This document shows positions 7,771 to 7,853 of a stretch of DNA of 7,853 nt, piece by piece. The notes beneath the pieces were generated by a model. That model did no database searches. It worked only from the letters and a program-made list of their open reading frames with translations, and was not told the DNA's origin. A program made the translations under genes and the position numbers. Source of the stretch: Chersky-822 sp035553055 (GTDB lineage: Bacteria; Actinomycetota; Actinomycetes; Streptosporangiales; Streptosporangiaceae). The stretch is taken from the NCBI GenBank assembly GCA_035553055.1, contig DATNEK010000231.1, forward strand, positions 1-7,853. Direction: 5' to 3'. Positions within the stretch are counted from its first letter, which is position 1. Each line of letters starts with the position of its first letter.

Positions 7771-7853
7771 TCCAGGCCTGATAGTGCTCGCGTGCTCGCG
7801 TGCTCGCCGACTCCCGGCGCGCGGTAGTTCCAGCCGGCCTCCTGCCACACCTG
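7767..7853 (-). CDS. Possible C-terminal end of an unidentified upstream gene
   Basis: A frame open to the window edge reads 28 residues starting QVWQEAGWNYRAPGV and stops at TGA (7769-7767), about 100 bases before the menG start. The mix of residues (Trp, Asn, Tyr, Glu, Val) resembles real protein more than the arginine/alanine-rich shadows elsewhere, and it is on the same strand as the neighbours. I do not recognise the family and the piece is very short. The competing reading is a menG-frame extension from 7848, which looks less protein-like. Treat this as a hint only. Confidence 0.3.
   Translation of the reverse strand, partial: QVWQEAGWNYRAPGVGEHASTRALSGLD
7784..7807. repeat. Three perfect tandem copies of an 8-bp unit
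   Basis: GTGCTCGC occurs three times in direct succession (7784-7791, 7792-7799, 7800-7807). It falls inside the possible end of the upstream gene. Because 8 is not a multiple of 3, any change in copy number would shift whichever frame covers it. The repeat itself is certain; a function is not shown. Confidence 0.85.

Noticed and set aside
7666..7848. Upstream extension of the menG frame to a GTG at 7848
   Set aside because: The 61 extra residues do not resemble the family, which begins close to the ATG at 7665, and the stretch contains promoter-like and repeat sequence.

Overview
The window comes from a high-GC bacterium, almost certainly an actinobacterium. The evidence is the GC-rich codon use, the frequent GTG starts, protein sequences that read like Streptomyces/Mycobacterium homologues, and the gene order menG - geranylgeranyl reductase - nuoABCDEFG. 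The genus cannot be settled from the sequence alone. Every gene I can support lies on the minus strand, so transcription runs from high to low coordinates. The plus-strand open frames look like codon-bias shadows.

Region by region, in the direction of transcription: (a) 7853-7666 holds the possible end of an unidentified upstream gene, an 8-bp unit repeated three times, and a palindrome with promoter-like hexamers ahead of menG. (b) 7665-6967 is menG, the last methylation step of menaquinone synthesis. (c) 6966-6892 is a 75-bp gap containing a perfect inverted repeat that matches the Rex (NADH/NAD+ sensor) operator. (d) 6891-5596 is a FAD-dependent reductase of the geranylgeranyl reductase family, probably MenJ-like and acting on the menaquinone side chain. 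(e) 5595-5456 is a 140-bp gap with a strong hairpin and a near-perfect Shine-Dalgarno for nuoA. (f) 5455-1 is nuoA, B, C, D, E, F and the first 148 codons of nuoG, which runs off the window edge. From nuoB onward every stop overlaps the next start by 1-4 bases.

The genes form one functional unit. MenG and the reductase would complete and tailor menaquinone, and the NADH:menaquinone oxidoreductase (complex I) encoded by nuo uses it as electron acceptor. NuoE, F and G form the NADH-oxidising and iron-sulfur part, NuoB, C and D the connecting part with the quinone site, and NuoA is a membrane subunit. All iron-sulfur ligand residues I could check in NuoB, E, F and the visible part of NuoG are present, so the complex looks intact.

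This is mainly ordinary core respiratory DNA, and I do not see a new biological system. The most informative observation is the Rex-type operator placed ahead of the reductase rather than directly ahead of nuoA. It suggests that quinone tailoring and complex I are controlled together by NADH/NAD+ balance.
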